Source: Lepidurus packardi (taxonomy: Eukaryota > Arthropoda > Branchiopoda > Notostraca > Triopsidae). From it: 64,000 nt of DNA. The position numbers and the translations under genes were made by a program. Shown in pieces: positions 10,120 to 22,826 of this stretch. The stretch spans positions 1-64,000 of the forward strand of contig JAKZAN010000150.1 in NCBI GenBank assembly GCA_023053545.1, given 5' to 3'. Below the pieces are notes generated by a model. It made no database searches and was not told the DNA's origin. It saw only the letters and a list, made by a program, of their open reading frames with translations. Positions within the stretch are counted from its first letter, which is position 1. Every line of letters begins with the position of its first letter.

Positions 10120-12829
10120 ATGAAGTCAGATAGCCCCGAGGCCTATACCCTTGAGTACGATGACGATACCTTCTATGTAACTCACGAATTCGACCGACCC
10201 CACCTAATAACCATCCATAGATCACTTCTTGCAAATAGCTCATCAAAGCCAAAACCACCCTCATCATCGACCGCGAGACTGCTAAGGTTCAGGAGGTCGA
10301 GAATGTGCAACTCCCCAACAACAGCAAATGGAAGCGACTTAGCATCGCACTAGTATTAGGCATAGTCAACATTAAAGGATAAGCATTTCTGGCGATCGTG
10401 AGCAAAGCCAGCAAAGTCGTAACTTTCCTGCGCGACAGCATCTTCAATATCCGTAACGTCAGCTTCATTGCTTTCCGTAAATCGTTCTGCGAGAGATCCC
10501 TGTTTTACGGGGACATCATCAAGTATCTGGACTCGATCCGGGACATCATCCTAAATGACAATTTCTACTACTGCTACCACCTCAACCTCACCCTGAACCA
10601 GCAGAAACTCGCTGCTGATAAAAAAATGGAAAGACACTTTTTCTGGAATGAAGCCATGCTGGAAACATTCCTAGGCCACAAAATTAGTCACTATTTCCGC
10701 ATCCCTATCATCCAAGGCTACATAGGAGCCTTTGTCACAGAAAACAACTATTTCGCTTACCAGTACATCATGATCAGTCGTCGCAGCAAGTTCATGTCGG
10801 GCACGAGGTTCTATAGCCGAGGAATCGACACTGCAGGTCGAGCTGCGAACTATGTGTAGACAGAGTAAATACTGGTGTGTCACAACTATGTGGTTTCTTA
10901 TGTCCATCTACGAGGCAGTCTCCCTCTTTTTTGGGCCCAAGCCGGATTCGGCTCTCCTGTACGCTTCCCAGCCAATTCCCAGAACCATATCAGTACACCT
11001 AAACACTACAAATGGCTAAATGACAACTACGGTCATATCGTAACCGTCAACCTCTTGGGCACTCGCCAAGGGGATCACGAGAAAGAACTGAGTCTAAAAT
11101 TCTAACAAACCTTCTACGATCAAATAAAAAGTGACTACGTGTGTTTCGACCTGAATGATGAGATCAAAGGCAAAAACGATATCCAGGCTATAATAGACAG
11201 GTTCATCAGCCAGTACCAGGATTTGTTCCTTCCCGATAACAACTTCTTCGCTTTTGATTATTATCGCATGAAAATAGTATCTACGCAGAAATGGTTCAAT
11301 AGAACCAACTGTCTCGACTGTCTCGACAGGACCAACGTCATCATGTTCAAAATTAGCGAGTTGATTGTCAAAAGATTCTGCGAATTTCTCAGTAAAAAAA
11401 TTATCCTTTAGAATTAACCTAATCTTTTTTGTTTATTAGATCGAATCGTCGAAATCCCTGAGAAGGAGCTGGCTCTGAATGGCCTATTCAAATAGAACCA
11501 TCGTGATGCCTGGCTTGAAAATGGTGACCGCATAAGCATGCTCTACAGTGGCACTCCCTCCGTTACAAGTCATATCACAAAAGGTGACAAGAATAAAAAT
11601 TTCTTCAGTGCAATCGGTAGCGGATTGAAGTCTTTCGGTAGGTTCGTCAATGCCAACATAAGTGATGACTTTAAGCAGGAGTGCATCAGCTACGTACTCT
11701 GCCAACACGAGTAATCCTAGACATACTACTTTATAGACAACGTGGCCAGGAAACTCCCACAAGTAGAATTCTGCCAATTTTAAGAAGTAAAGATCAGTAT
11801 ACTCACCTGGAACTGCAACCAAGTGGACCCTACCAAGATATCTCTAGACAAACTCTTCAACTTCAAGAAGCACGAAGCCTAGATTTTGGTGTTTTGCCTC
11901 CAGGAAATGGTGGAACTCAACACCTACAATGTGCTCATTGGGGGTAACAAAACCTCTGCACAGGTCTGGCGCTAAAGGATGGACTATTTCCTGAGGGAGA
12001 AAACCACAAGGAACTACTCTTGTATTATTGAGAAGGATCTAGTAGGTGTCTTTACCATGGTCTTCGTGTCTGCAAACTAACTCCAAAGGATCAATAATAT
12101 CAACTGGTCTGAGATCAAAACTGGGTTCAAGGGTAACTTGGGCAACAAAGGAGCTGTGGCACTGTGTTTTAACTACGATGACTCTCCAATCAGCATCATC
12201 AACTGCCACCTGGAAGCAGGTGAAGGCAAAGTAAACGAAAGACTAGACAGTGTGGGGTATATTCATATGAATGCATTCCCCGAAAGAATCAAAAGAAGGC
12301 AGTTCGAGAACAGCGATTTCAGATTTTTTGTGGGCGACCTCAACTTCAGAGTCGACCTACCTTTCGATGTTGTCAGATAAACACTGTACACTGCCGAGAA
12401 GTACCTATAGGATGAGAGCAGCAAGGCTTCAGGAATGTAAACACTCAAACAGGTGCTCGCGAGGGATGAACTAAATCTCTACAAACAAAAAAATGAGTTC
12501 CTAGCAGCCTACTAAGAAAGTAAGTGTACTCCAGTTTAACTGATATCTTTGTGTTTATCATTTTATTAGAGGCCATCCGGTTCCTGCCATCGTACAAATA
12601 TGTGAAAGGCAGCAACGAATACGACTACAAGTCCAAAAGAACCCCTGCATGGTGCGACCGGATCCTGTACTGGAGCACCGATAAGCTGAAGATAATGGCG
12701 CAGGAGTATGGTCGGATAGAGGTGAACGAGTCGGATCACAAACCCATCATCGGGCACTTTACGATCCTGACGAGGAAAGAAGATAAACAGAAAAAAGATG
12801 AGTTGATCGAAAAACATATGCAATACTGA
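10120..12829 (+). CDS. Synaptojanin-like Sac + inositol 5-phosphatase
   Basis: Exons 10120-10176, 10221-11391, 11440-12519 and 12570-12829, 855 residues. The N-terminal Sac domain carries the catalytic motif RTNCLDCLDRTN near 380 and GTRFYSRG before it. The C-terminal inositol polyphosphate 5-phosphatase has CLQEMVELN, GNKGAVAL, CHLEAGEG, GDLNFRVDLPFDVVR near 708, PAWCDRILYW near 796 and ESDHKPIIG near 824, a full active site. The combination is specific to synaptojanins/yeast INP51-53, which dephosphorylate PI(4,5)P2 and other phosphoinositides during endocytosis. No proline-rich tail follows, so it ends soon after the catalytic core. The 48-nt intron is 3n and lacks TGA. Confidence 0.94.
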
Positions 12830-13071
12830 AATAAGGTGTGTGTATATCTTTCGGATTCTAAGTATTAATAATTGGAACAAATATATCTTTATCGTCTAGA
12901 AACTTAATAGAGTTCTTAGCTAGCTTCTTCCTAGACCCTATATTAAAATCTTAGCACTAGTACAACTATCGCTCGAAGAATATAAACAATTCTCATCCCA
13001 TTCCTCTCTGTTCTCCTAAACACCATAATCAAAATCTTAATTTATCCCTCTTTCTCTCTGCCGCCTCTCAG

Positions 13072-14370
13072 ATGATCCACAGCTCCCTTCTCCACAACCA
13101 TTTCAACCTACTACGCATCCTTCGCTCAACCTTCTCCATCTCACTCACTCCCCTAAATAATCAAATCCAGGTCCTCGCAGTCCCTCCTATCATCGAACTG
13201 TAGCAAATGACACAAATCAACCAGCTGCTCGCAGATCAGACAAACCAATCATAGAGTATATTCATAGTAGACGAAGATTGCAGCTTCAACATGGGAATGA
13301 ACAGAGAGTATAGCTTCCAATATATCAAACTCAACAAACTCAAAGGAATCTAATAACCTGATGATCCTGTCTTCCATACCAATCCCGATGTGCCCTTCAA
13401 TCCTGAAGAAACTGTGTTCTTCCGTAGAGTGTTCATCTCCACTGATTAGCTGTTTTAATAGAAGAAAAGAAGTGAGTCAATCGTTAAGGTCTTACAGAAA
13501 TATCAGGATAAGAAAGAAGAGCTCGTTGAGAGGTTATGTGAGAATGACGAGTTCAGATTAGGAGCTCGAGGATGCGTACTAGCTATCCACGCACTTTATA
13601 GGAGTAGTCTGTCGAAGTTTATGTTAAGTGTCGGAGGACTATCGAACCTATTCATTCGCGAACTGATCATGAAGTCAACAGACATATCTGATCTGAAAAT
13701 CGCTTTCATGAAATACCTGAAGTAACCCTAAATTAGTGATCCAATTTCGGGCAGGCTTTTCCTTTTTAAACACTTTTCCAAAATCCTCATGCCCAAAAGT
13801 GCACAACAGTTGTATTCGCTAGCTAGCTCCTTGCCTGAACGTAAGAAAGTAATCATGAAGAGCTTCCCCTCTGTCAATAATATGGATATAAAAGAAGACA
13901 CAGAAACTGATACTAATGAATCCGAAGACTCTGCCAAACAGTCGACTGTACGTAGAAGAAGAACTACCCCATCGATAACCCCAAAGAAGAAGGATTAATC
14001 CCGACAGATAAAAAACACTGTAATCGTTACAAGCCCAGAAAACCTAGACTTACTCCAACAAATCGCCAAAAATGAGACTATAGCAGATAGGGAGTCTTTG
14101 CGTAACATTACCAACCTGAAGTCATTGATCTACACGGAAAGTAAAAACGAAGATAATGATTAAACGAGTCTGTAAAAGTGTGCCTTGCTGGATGTGATCC
14201 TGAATGATGACATCTGGACCATGCCGTTCATTAAGAACAGGTATCCCTATCTATCTGAGGACTTTACCAAAATGGAGGAAGATGAAAAGCAGTCAGTCCA
14301 CCAGCGGTACCTTCACCACCAGAACCGATATCTTACTGCTTGGAAGAGACTCCAAAAATCAAAAGAGTGA
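13072..14370 (+). CDS. Hypothetical protein, 432 aa
   Basis: Single continuous frame, ATG 13072, TGA 14368-14370, with many in-frame TAA/TAG. The N-terminal half is mixed; a basic, Ser/Thr-rich region near 290-305 (STVRRRRTTPSITPKKK) follows an acidic stretch and looks like a nuclear localisation signal with phosphorylation sites. The C-terminus is acidic then basic. No family recognised; a nuclear role is only an inference. It converges with the choline-transporter-like gene, 95 bp between stops. Confidence 0.8.
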
Positions 14371-14465
14371 CGAGATAATAATGGAGATTTTTTTCAATAA
14401 TTGTTTCTTACTGTATAAAAATTGTGTCAGATATTGATTTTTAAAGATTATCAAAGTTATAAAAT

Positions 14466-16007
14466 TCAATAACTTGGTTACTGTAAACTTGGGTTGAGGT
14501 TGCCGTTGACCATTAACATTGTCTGGTTTTGTAGGGGTTTGACTCTTTCCAGCTTCTTGAACTCGGCTCCGAATCCTTCTCTGTAAATATCCAGCAATTG
14601 GTCTTCCTCAATGATTTCCTGGACTCTCAGGCCGAACTGGCCTGAACTCTGCTAAATGCAGTAGAACATGAACATCGAGTTCATTCCTTCCACCAATGTT
14701 GCGAAGACAACAAGACATATAGCCACCGAGAAATAGAATATTGCACATGTTCCGATGACAACTAAGGGTGATGGCAGTCCGATTCCGTTGTAGATAAAAT
14801 AGCCTATTAGGCTTGGAATTGAAGCACAGACAATTGTCCCAGCGAATTCCACAAAGTAGCTTGCAAAGGTCAGGACGTTGAAGACATGGAGGTTATCAAA
14901 GGTTAAAGCCCCAGCAGAGTACGCACAGTCTATATATGGCATCCCTGTGACTGCGAGCATTATGATAGCGTAGCGATTGAAGATACGGATGTAGACTTCT
15001 AAGGATTTCAGGAAGCACTTGATGATACAAGAGATAATGGCGGCTATCAGCACTACTATCCCGCCTTTATTTTTTCTCCCTCGCGTACGGCTTACAGCTA
15101 GAAGGAATTGGGCAGTTTTGATCAAAGCCAAAAGCACGGCAGCGTATGTGATAGAGCCAAAATTATACAAGGATAGCCATTTTAAGGGTCCCACAATTGA
15201 GTAAGTGTCAGTATTTTTGTAGAACCAAAGAGAACACTCGGCAGCCACCATAAAGACCATGGAGTAGAAGAAGTAGAAGGTGAAGAAATAGCCGAGGAAG
15301 ATCCAGAACACGACGCCTGCTTGGAAAGAACCCACTGAAAGATTTCCTTGATTGTACATGATCAGCATCGAGTACAGGGAGCTGATCCAGAACAAGGATA
15401 TCAGCACCAGTGCTATACTCCAACTGAGCGTTATCCCGAATACCTTCATCCTCTGAGAAAAGAAGATAGCCACTGTTTTTAGGATGATAGCTGCGGTCTT
15501 CAAATCATCGTAATAGCAGAATGCCATCACGGCGAGTACTACAATACTGCAACATATAACGATCCCGCTACTTTGATACCCGTAGTAGAAATTCACGATG
15601 GCGAGCCCAGACAATGTGAGTAGGGTAAATCCGCCCATGGAAATGAGTGCTTAGAGGGGGTAGGCTTTCACTATTACGATAAGTCCAAGCGAAAGGAGCA
15701 TAGATAGGGCTGTCATAGCGAGAGTATAGAGTACGAACTGTTGCAGCTTTGTAAACTCAATGAACTGCACCATCTGTGTAATGGTGGCCAGGGCTGAGGT
15801 GCCCTTGTTTGTGATATCCTGGAGTGTATAGACAGAGTTGATGAGATAGCCTCCGAAGCCTAAAAAGACTGCTAGAAAGAGTACGAATGTGAGAACACAA
15901 CAGACATCAGTGACCCTGCGCTGAGTATTAGGTCTGGTGGTATCTGGATGGAAGTATTCCCCAAATCTTGGAAGATCAGGGATGTCATTTTAGTCAGTAT
16001 CAGCCAT
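14466..16007 (-). CDS. Choline transporter-like protein (SLC44/CTL family)
   Basis: Intronless, 513 residues, ATG 16007, TGA 14466-14468. The N-terminus has the CTL signature RRVTDVCCVLTFVLFL followed by the first membrane segment and a lumenal loop. About nine further hydrophobic segments follow, the last near 415-450, then a charged cytosolic tail. SLC44 proteins transport choline or related amines and are multi-pass plasma or organelle membrane proteins. Transport activity cannot be judged from sequence. One TAA near residue 6 and a TAG near 453 would truncate it under the standard code. Confidence 0.9.
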
Positions 16008-16441
16008 AGATAAATTCTAACCTATATGTTTGCTCGTTACGCTTTTTATCGTCGAGGCCCAACTATATTTTGATTATAAGCCTATCATTATTTAGCCAAA
16101 AGATGTAACATTATTCATGGATTTTATGGAATTGCTGGGTATCTATCTGACTCTTTAAAGGATTTGGTTTAAAAAATAGTCCATGAATATTGGAGGTAAA
16201 AAATATTGCTTGAAAAAATGAGGATATGATGTGAGAAAAAACAAAAAGTAGAACAGTGTGAGACAGAAGCATTTTTTTAGCGGGAATCCTATATGACTGA
16301 TGTTTAATGAATCATAAAACATACCCTTATCTTTATGCTGTTTTACTCTGCAATCCAGCCAGATCCGAGTCAAAGGCGTAAATCATATCCAGAAGCACTA
16401 CTATTATAAACCCTAATTCTTTTACCTACCCTAGCATATAC
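16008..16441. promoter_or_regulatory. Divergent intergenic region
   Basis: AT-rich DNA between a minus-strand start (16007) and a plus-strand start (16442), expected to hold two promoters. No tract or RNA gene recognised; short frames here are low-complexity. Confidence 0.5.
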
Positions 16442-17710
16442 ATGTAATCACTACTCAAACTCATCATCGACACCCATGTCGGCAGCCAGTACTGGCCCAT
16501 CATCCAGCTTCTTTCTGCCTAGCACCTGCCTCTCCAGGAACTCGTCCAACGCTCCAAGCTCAAATTCTCTGAAACCCTAGATATGCTCAAATATCTCATC
16601 AAAACCAATATCATAACCTTCTCCAAAGCTGGCACTGATTCTCTGCTCTACAGAATATCTCCCAAACACATCCTCCTATATCTGCGATTCCCCAAGTACA
16701 TACTCTTCATTGAAAAGCAACACGGTATCGATGCTTCACGGGTGTTCGAATACTTCGTCAAAACTTCAACAGCCAGTATCCGGGATGCCAGAGCTCACTT
16801 CGAAGACCAACAAGCTTTCAAACGAGGATTCGATGCTCTAATAAAGGCCAATCTCTTGGGCGAAGACTGTCCAGCTTATGATCTGGGCGTGAGCACCCTT
16901 AACTAATAATAATAGAAAGACAAAGTTTCAACCCTAAAAAAACCAACCCAGACCACCGACGAGGCTCCAGAACTGATAACGTATCGTGGCAAAAAACCCA
17001 CCAAGACAGTAGAATCAGAAAAGACAGCAGGAAAAGTAAATACTCGAGGATAGTAAAGCCAGATTGGCAGTTTAGACGAAAATCTACATTTCAGCATAGC
17101 GGTGAATGAACTACACAGGCAGTTCAGAGACACGATAATCGCGAAGAGAATAGTCGATAAATACGGACTGAACCTCACTGAAAAGCAGCTAATCAAAATC
17201 ATCAACGAAAAGAAATACCCTGAACCTCTGGATTTCTTCAACAGCAAGGAACAGCCCAAACTGGCACTACTCACCAACCTGAAGAAGATGCTGCTGGAAG
17301 AATTCATTGCTGAGAAATATGGCCAGAACAGCCTCTTAGTCTTCAATACTCTCAACGCCCTGCCCTGCATCCCTGAGATCAGAATGGAAGAGGAAACCTT
17401 GCTGGGGCTCAAAGATCTGCGCAAAGCCACGAACATCCTCATCAAAGACAAACTCGTAGAGGCCGTAGAAGCCAGAGTGGGCAAAGAACTAACCTATTTC
17501 TTCAATGCCAACCTGTAATACGGGAAGAAGCACTTCGAGGAGTTCATTTATAAATCGGTATATCGACTGTTCGCGAGACTGCTAAAGGAAGAGCAGGATA
17601 TGGAGAACCCTTTCAAAAAGCAATCACGAGCAGCCTGTGCGGATCTGCTGGTGAAGATCCAGAACCGATTGAACGCGTTGGACGAGATACTGATTGTAAT
17701 ATAAGAATGA
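16442..17710 (+). CDS. RPC3: RNA polymerase III subunit RPC3 (RPC82/POLR3C)
   Basis: Single exon, 422 residues. The second codon is TAA, so the true ATG at 16442 is only visible with the variant code. The N-terminal winged-helix block (LLKLIIDTHVGSQYWPIIQL, then RSKLKFSETLDMLKYLIK) and RFPKYILFIEKQHG match RPC3, as does the central LHRQFRDTIIAKRI. RPC3 forms the RPC3-RPC6-RPC7 subcomplex needed for Pol III initiation at tRNA genes. Human and yeast proteins are 534 and 654 residues; this one is compact, with a short charged linker near 155-215 and a helical C-terminus. Confidence 0.88.
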
Positions 17711-18197
17711 ATATATAGGTATATCCATTTTAGTAACTAGACTGTTTAAATATAAATCTCATCGGATTAGATTTGCCCCACTTTCTGGGGGAGTCCTCTG
17801 GTAAAATTAATTTCTTATTCGACAATTTATGGTTCAATGTTCAAAAAAAGGGATAAAAAGCCAAAAAAAGATTGGGAACAGGTTTAAACCCTAATATTTA
17901 ATTATAGATATTTTATTGAAGAAATATATATATATTGTAGACCGGTTGAACCCATTCGGTTAACAAGTTTCAAGAAGTCTGAACAAAACCTACAAACCAC
18001 AACTAACGCAGATCCATATATGATGGTTATACAAAATATAATTTAATTCGACCCAAGGAATTATAAAATTATTAGAATATATCAATAAACCCTGCAATAA
18101 ATTTTGACCACCCCCCTATCATACGTGCATAAATATTAATTTAGACTATTGCACAGTGATACCGGTACAGATCATACATAACATATATATCTCAGCC
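17711..18197. promoter_or_regulatory. Intergenic region upstream of EF-hand gene
   Basis: AT-rich 487 bp between two plus-strand genes. A C6 tract at 18111-18116 lies 82 bp before the next ATG. A GGGG/CCCC inverted element (CCCCACTTTCTGGGG) occurs near 17774-17788 and could form a small hairpin; its role is unknown. No gene seen. Confidence 0.45.
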
Positions 18198-19436
18198 ATG
18201 AACACGCAGTCCTCTATACTCGCCAGTCTTTTCGAAATCCTAGTCCACTCGCATCACAAGACTCAACAACGAAGGAATCTACTTGCTCAGACTTCTCCTT
18301 ATCAGTTTCTTACTCTTTTCAAAACCCTTGATACTCAGCGGAAAGCGTACCTCACTCCTACGGATCTCCTTGATTTCATGAGGAGAAACAATGTCATGGC
18401 TACGAGACACGACGTCACCCTACTTATTAGACGTGTTTTTGGATTGGAAATTGCTCAGAAGAACTGCATTGATGATATCACCTTATGGAGGGCTCTGCTT
18501 CCTGAAGACACCAATGTTACTCTAAACAGATAGGGGTAGACAATCCAGACTTCTCCTTGCAAGGAGGCCAACCGAAGCACAGAAATAGCAGTCGCCAAAC
18601 TCTTCGAGCAGTAGATCTAGAACTGTCGTCTCATTGAAAAATACCGGCAATAGCTTTTCTCGTGTTTGAATATGACGGCAGAGTCGTGTTACAGTTTACT
18701 AGATAAGAGCAAAAAGGGGTTCATCAGCCTCGAAGATGTGGATACCTTCCTGAAATCCAACCTGCGCTATCTGTCTCCTGCTGAAGTCAAAGTCATATAT
18801 AGATGTCTGGACTGCGACAAAGACTCGAAAGTGGATTTTCGGGATTTCGTGGATTCTATTTCTCCTGTGCGTTCTAATGCCTCAGATCTGACCTCCTCTC
18901 CTGTCAAGTAGTCTTTGTTCCTGAATAGTCCCGCAAAGAAGCGGAGTTATAATGATGTGTTTTCAGATTCTCCAATCAAAGAACTGGATGAGATCAAGGA
19001 TGCTCTTAAACTGTCCAGTCTGACTGCCGACACTCTAGTAGGCATGAGGGAGTCTACTATAGCCAAGGGTGCTCTAAAAATGGGACTGCTGGTTCGACCT
19101 ATCGACGACGAACACCCCCAAGTCGAGTAAATAACCAGAGACGTAAGAAACCAGATCCTGCTTCTCAACTAATCCCGTCGGGATCGTATCCTGAATGAAC
19201 TGCGAAGAACCAAACTATAGAACCAAATGAGTTTCAACCCTGCATCTCCTGTCAAATCTTCCAGAACAGCAATGTCGGGGACCCAAAAACCCCCAGGTTC
19301 AGCATAATCCCCTGTGCGACAACTGCTCAAAACCGAGAGCAATAACAGTTCAGATGTGAATTTGAACAAAGAATCCAGGACAAAATAACAAGACAACAAC
19401 ATGGAGAACAGCAGATGGGTACTGCAGCAGTGTTGA
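18198..19436 (+). CDS. EF-hand protein with repeated SPxK/R motifs
   Basis: Single exon, 412 residues. Three EF-hand loops are visible: DTQRKAYLTPTD (near 50), DKSKKGFISLED (near 163) and DCDKDSKVDFRD (near 203), the last the most canonical. The C-terminal 190 residues carry at least six Ser-Pro sites of the form SP(V/I/A)(K/R), typical cyclin-dependent-kinase sites, in a low-complexity basic region. A calcium-binding protein under cell-cycle phosphorylation control is a reasonable inference; centrin-associated or cytoskeletal roles are possible. With UAR = Glu the linker reads as a good helix (LFEEEIENCRLIEKYREE). Confidence 0.85.
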
Positions 19437-19626
19437 GTGTGGGAGCATCAGTTGAAAAAAGGGCACTGTTTAAAGCCAGACTCCCCCTCTACTTTTTTGA
19501 TATTTAATAACAAACTATTTTCTAATAAACAATAATAATTAACAATAACTAAGAGCCATTCTTTTTTTTAATTATATCTATGCAATCCATTATGTGTCAA
19601 TCAATGTATTATCTTCCTTTATTTTC

Positions 19627-22475
19627 TCATGAGAATACGAATTTCTTCTGCTTGTCGAATCTACACGTCTTCAGAAACCGATCCTATACTCCTCCTGCAG
19701 CACTGTTGCTGCTATTCTATTTGTTCTATCTTCCCAATACCACTCGCTCATCCAGTCTCAGACAGGGCATCCTCAGGTCACCCATGTTGTTGTTCTCTAC
19801 CATGCTAGTCTATTGTCGATGCAGGTCCATCCCCAGGAATTAGATCAGCCATTTATTGCTGTATACTTCGTTATTGTCAGATAGATCCTGCGAATAAATA
19901 TATATTGATGTGTATTTAAATAATGAAAGGATTACCTTTAGAGTGTCCTGGACTAGGATTCTGGTGTTTTAGTAGTTTGTGACATCTAGTTTTTCGGTAC
20001 AGTCTACAAACTCGCCCCTCAGGCCAATTCACTTTCAATCTTCCGAATAACAGCTTAAGGCTTCGCAGACCTTTGTCCATTTTCCACACTTTATCGCCCA
20101 TCTGGACCTCGATCTGGTAGATCAGCTGGTTGCTGAAATGGTCAATAGTATAGGAGACATCAAATTCCAGTTCTGGTTACTCCTCGCAAGGATGCGCCAT
20201 GAATTTATCGAAACGGTAGCTGCTCCGGCACTTCTTGCACTTGAACAGCTCTGCTGATAACACGATTTTCTCATAAGGTTTGAGTTCTTTGACGAGTTGT
20301 ACGAGTTATTGGTTGTCTTTTTCCAGCTGATGTATCTGTTGGAAAGCTGAAGCCGAACTACCTGTGTGTAGAGAGTTGGCGATGATAGTGTTGGTCTTGA
20401 GGGCTTGGGCCAACTGCTTCTGGAGAGACTGGTTTTCTCGGGCCATTAACAATAGCCTCGATTGAGTCTGCTTGCCTCCAACATCTTCTTCTGCATTTTT
20501 GGCGCACATGCTACTGATCTGTATCTCTTCCTTCTCCTCTTCCAGACTCTGGATGGTTGTCTTGCAGACATCCAACTATTGGCTTAGGATTCTCACCCGT
20601 TCCTCAAGTTCTATCCTTCTTTTCTAGGATGCATTTTACAGGAACAGATTTCTATCCTTCAAGGACTGAATTTCCTGAGCAGCTGTCTGGAGCTGCCTAT
20701 TGCTATTTTCGACAGCCTGGTTCTTAGACTCCATGATATACGCATTTTATTATCGCAGCTGATCGACAACGTTTTAATTCTCCTTTAGAAGGCCTTAGTA
20801 CTATTACACCAAGTTAGTCTTGTTCTATATTTCCTGGTCCAGCTTAACCTGGAGCTTGTAGTTGTTGATCTCATAGCACCTCACTTTTTCGTAGTATTAT
20901 TCCAGCTGTGATTGGAGCTCTGCTCGTCGATCTGCAAAGCTTCTCTCTAAGAACTCTTACTTGTCTCTGAGGAGTCGGTTTTCTAGAACCCATTTCTACT
21001 AGAGGGTGCGAATGTATTCGGAGTTTATGCTCTTAATCTTCTCATAAAACTCTTTATAGAGATGCAATTAGGTGTCCTTGTCAGAAGTGGCTGATCCACA
21101 AACTTTGAGCTGTTCAAGCTTATCGCATATATCCTCAAAACTCAGAGTTTTGTTGGATCGGACCTAGTTCAGGATATCGGTAACAGTGTCCTCGATTGTA
21201 GCCTTAATAGCATAGAGCTGACGATCAAGAAGATTCTTCCTTGTCTGCTAGAAATTGTTCTTGAGCTTCTTCTTGAGTAGCTTTTTCTTCATTTCCTTCT
21301 CATAGGGTTGGAGGAAAGTCTGGTCAATTTTTTTTTGTCCTTCCTGAATGAGATTCTTATGTAGAGCTTCGATTTCCTCCATGTTAGCCTGCTACTCAAA
21401 CTTGGTTCCGATCAATCTTGTATGTTTCTACTCTATATTCTTGATGATCTTGTTAGACTCGCCGTTGCAGACGTTGTCCCAGTGCGAGCTTATCGATGGG
21501 ATGCCCCCGCTGTTGATGCTGGCTACGAACTGTTCGGCCATATGCACGAATGCCTCAGGTGAGCAGGGTTTCCCTTTGAAGGTTTTGGGGCGAATACCTG
21601 AATTCACCCGCAGCTTGAATTCCTTGACGAGTTCCAGGAATTAAGGCCTTAATTTTGACTCTGGAAGGCTACTGAGCACCTGCAGATCCTTTTCATTATG
21701 GGTGGGTCTGATCAAAGTAAAACAATCTCGCTGACAAAAGTACTCTCTCAACTGCCCTCGAATCTTGTTCTTTGACTCAACCAGTTCACTTCTGCCTTTT
21801 TGTGACTTCAAGGCATTCTCCAGATAATCCTTGCTGGTGATAGGTTCTCCATTCTCATTTTCAAGTCTAAGGGAGAAATCCCTGACTAACCACATGAAAG
21901 CAGGGAAACAATTAATGATGTCATCGACTTCTCGTTCACTTTTGGAGTTGTTCTGCAGTATTTTGCTCAGATTCACAATCAGTCCTAGATTCTGGATGGC
22001 TTTTTAGTCGATGCTCCCCATGCTATTATAGATCATGAAGCTAGACAGTAGGGTCGCCATTAGGAAGATCTTAGTGTCAGTATTCTAGCCTTCCTCTAAG
22101 GATCCCAGGCCTTCTGTGTCCATGACCATTGCTTGGATCGTTTGGTTTTTATCTTTGAAGGTGACCAGTTTAGGCCATATCCAAAGTCCTTTTGTGCAGG
22201 CATTAATAGTAGGGCCCACTTCGAAGCCTGAACTCTGGTCAAGCAAGACACGATTCAATATATAGCTTTTGCCTGTACGGTATTTCCCGACGACAGCAAC
22301 GACTGCGAGTTGGCTGGTCTCTTCGGACCATGACCTGATAAGAGATGCTGCCTCTGGATTAAGATGCAAGTCTGTATATATATATATATAATTATTATAG
22401 TGGAGGAGTGATACTTTTGTCTTGGTCGAAAGAGATGAGCTGGATAGGTTTGAGTTTGGCAGACTGTTTAGACAT
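19627..22475 (-). CDS. GBP-family GTPase with long coiled coil; +1 shift near C-terminus
   Basis: Exons 22475-22415, 22371-19936 and 19887-19627 (introns 43 and 48 nt), about 918 residues. The large-GTPase domain has P-loop GKYRTGKS near 45, DTEGLGS (switch II) and LVRD near 178, the RD motif that replaces TKxD in guanylate-binding proteins, then RDCFTLIRP. A coiled coil follows from about 370 to 710. The C-terminus has a CxxC-like KCKKC segment and a domain resembling PX in spacing. At the CCCC run 20015-20018 (GGGG in sense) the frame must skip one base to continue from NWPE into GEFVDC; downstream coding is convincing and ends in TGA. A sequencing indel or +1 frameshifting are both possible. 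Confidence 0.88.
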
Positions 22476-22826
22476 GACTGGATTTTACTATTTGTTTGGG
22501 TTGCTAGTTGTTTGTTTTGCTGCTGATGCTAAGTCCTTGATCTAATTTCTTTTCCTTTTTTACACAACACAGTATCAATAACTATCTAATTCAAGTGTAT
22601 ATAATAGTCTATTGTCTATTGTTATTTTTTAATTTAAATATTTGAAATTGAAAAAAACTACTGGTCTTTAGAGGTTTTTATCTCTTTTCTAACCATCATC
22701 ATTACCTTCATTTTTGATATATTGTTTATCTATTATTGTATATTTCATACATTTAATCACTGTTTTTTTTTTTGGTTTTTTTCCTACAATAGTATCCAGT
22801 AAAAACTAAAAGGAAAAATATCAGAC
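22476..22826. promoter_or_regulatory. Divergent promoter region
   Basis: AT-rich 351 bp between the GBP-like start (minus) and the LRR-protein start (plus), with poly-T tracts. No conserved element recognised. Confidence 0.5.

Noticed and set aside
17774-17788. Small CCCC/GGGG hairpin as a terminator or RNA gene
   Set aside because: Eukaryotic context, short stem and no further RNA features.
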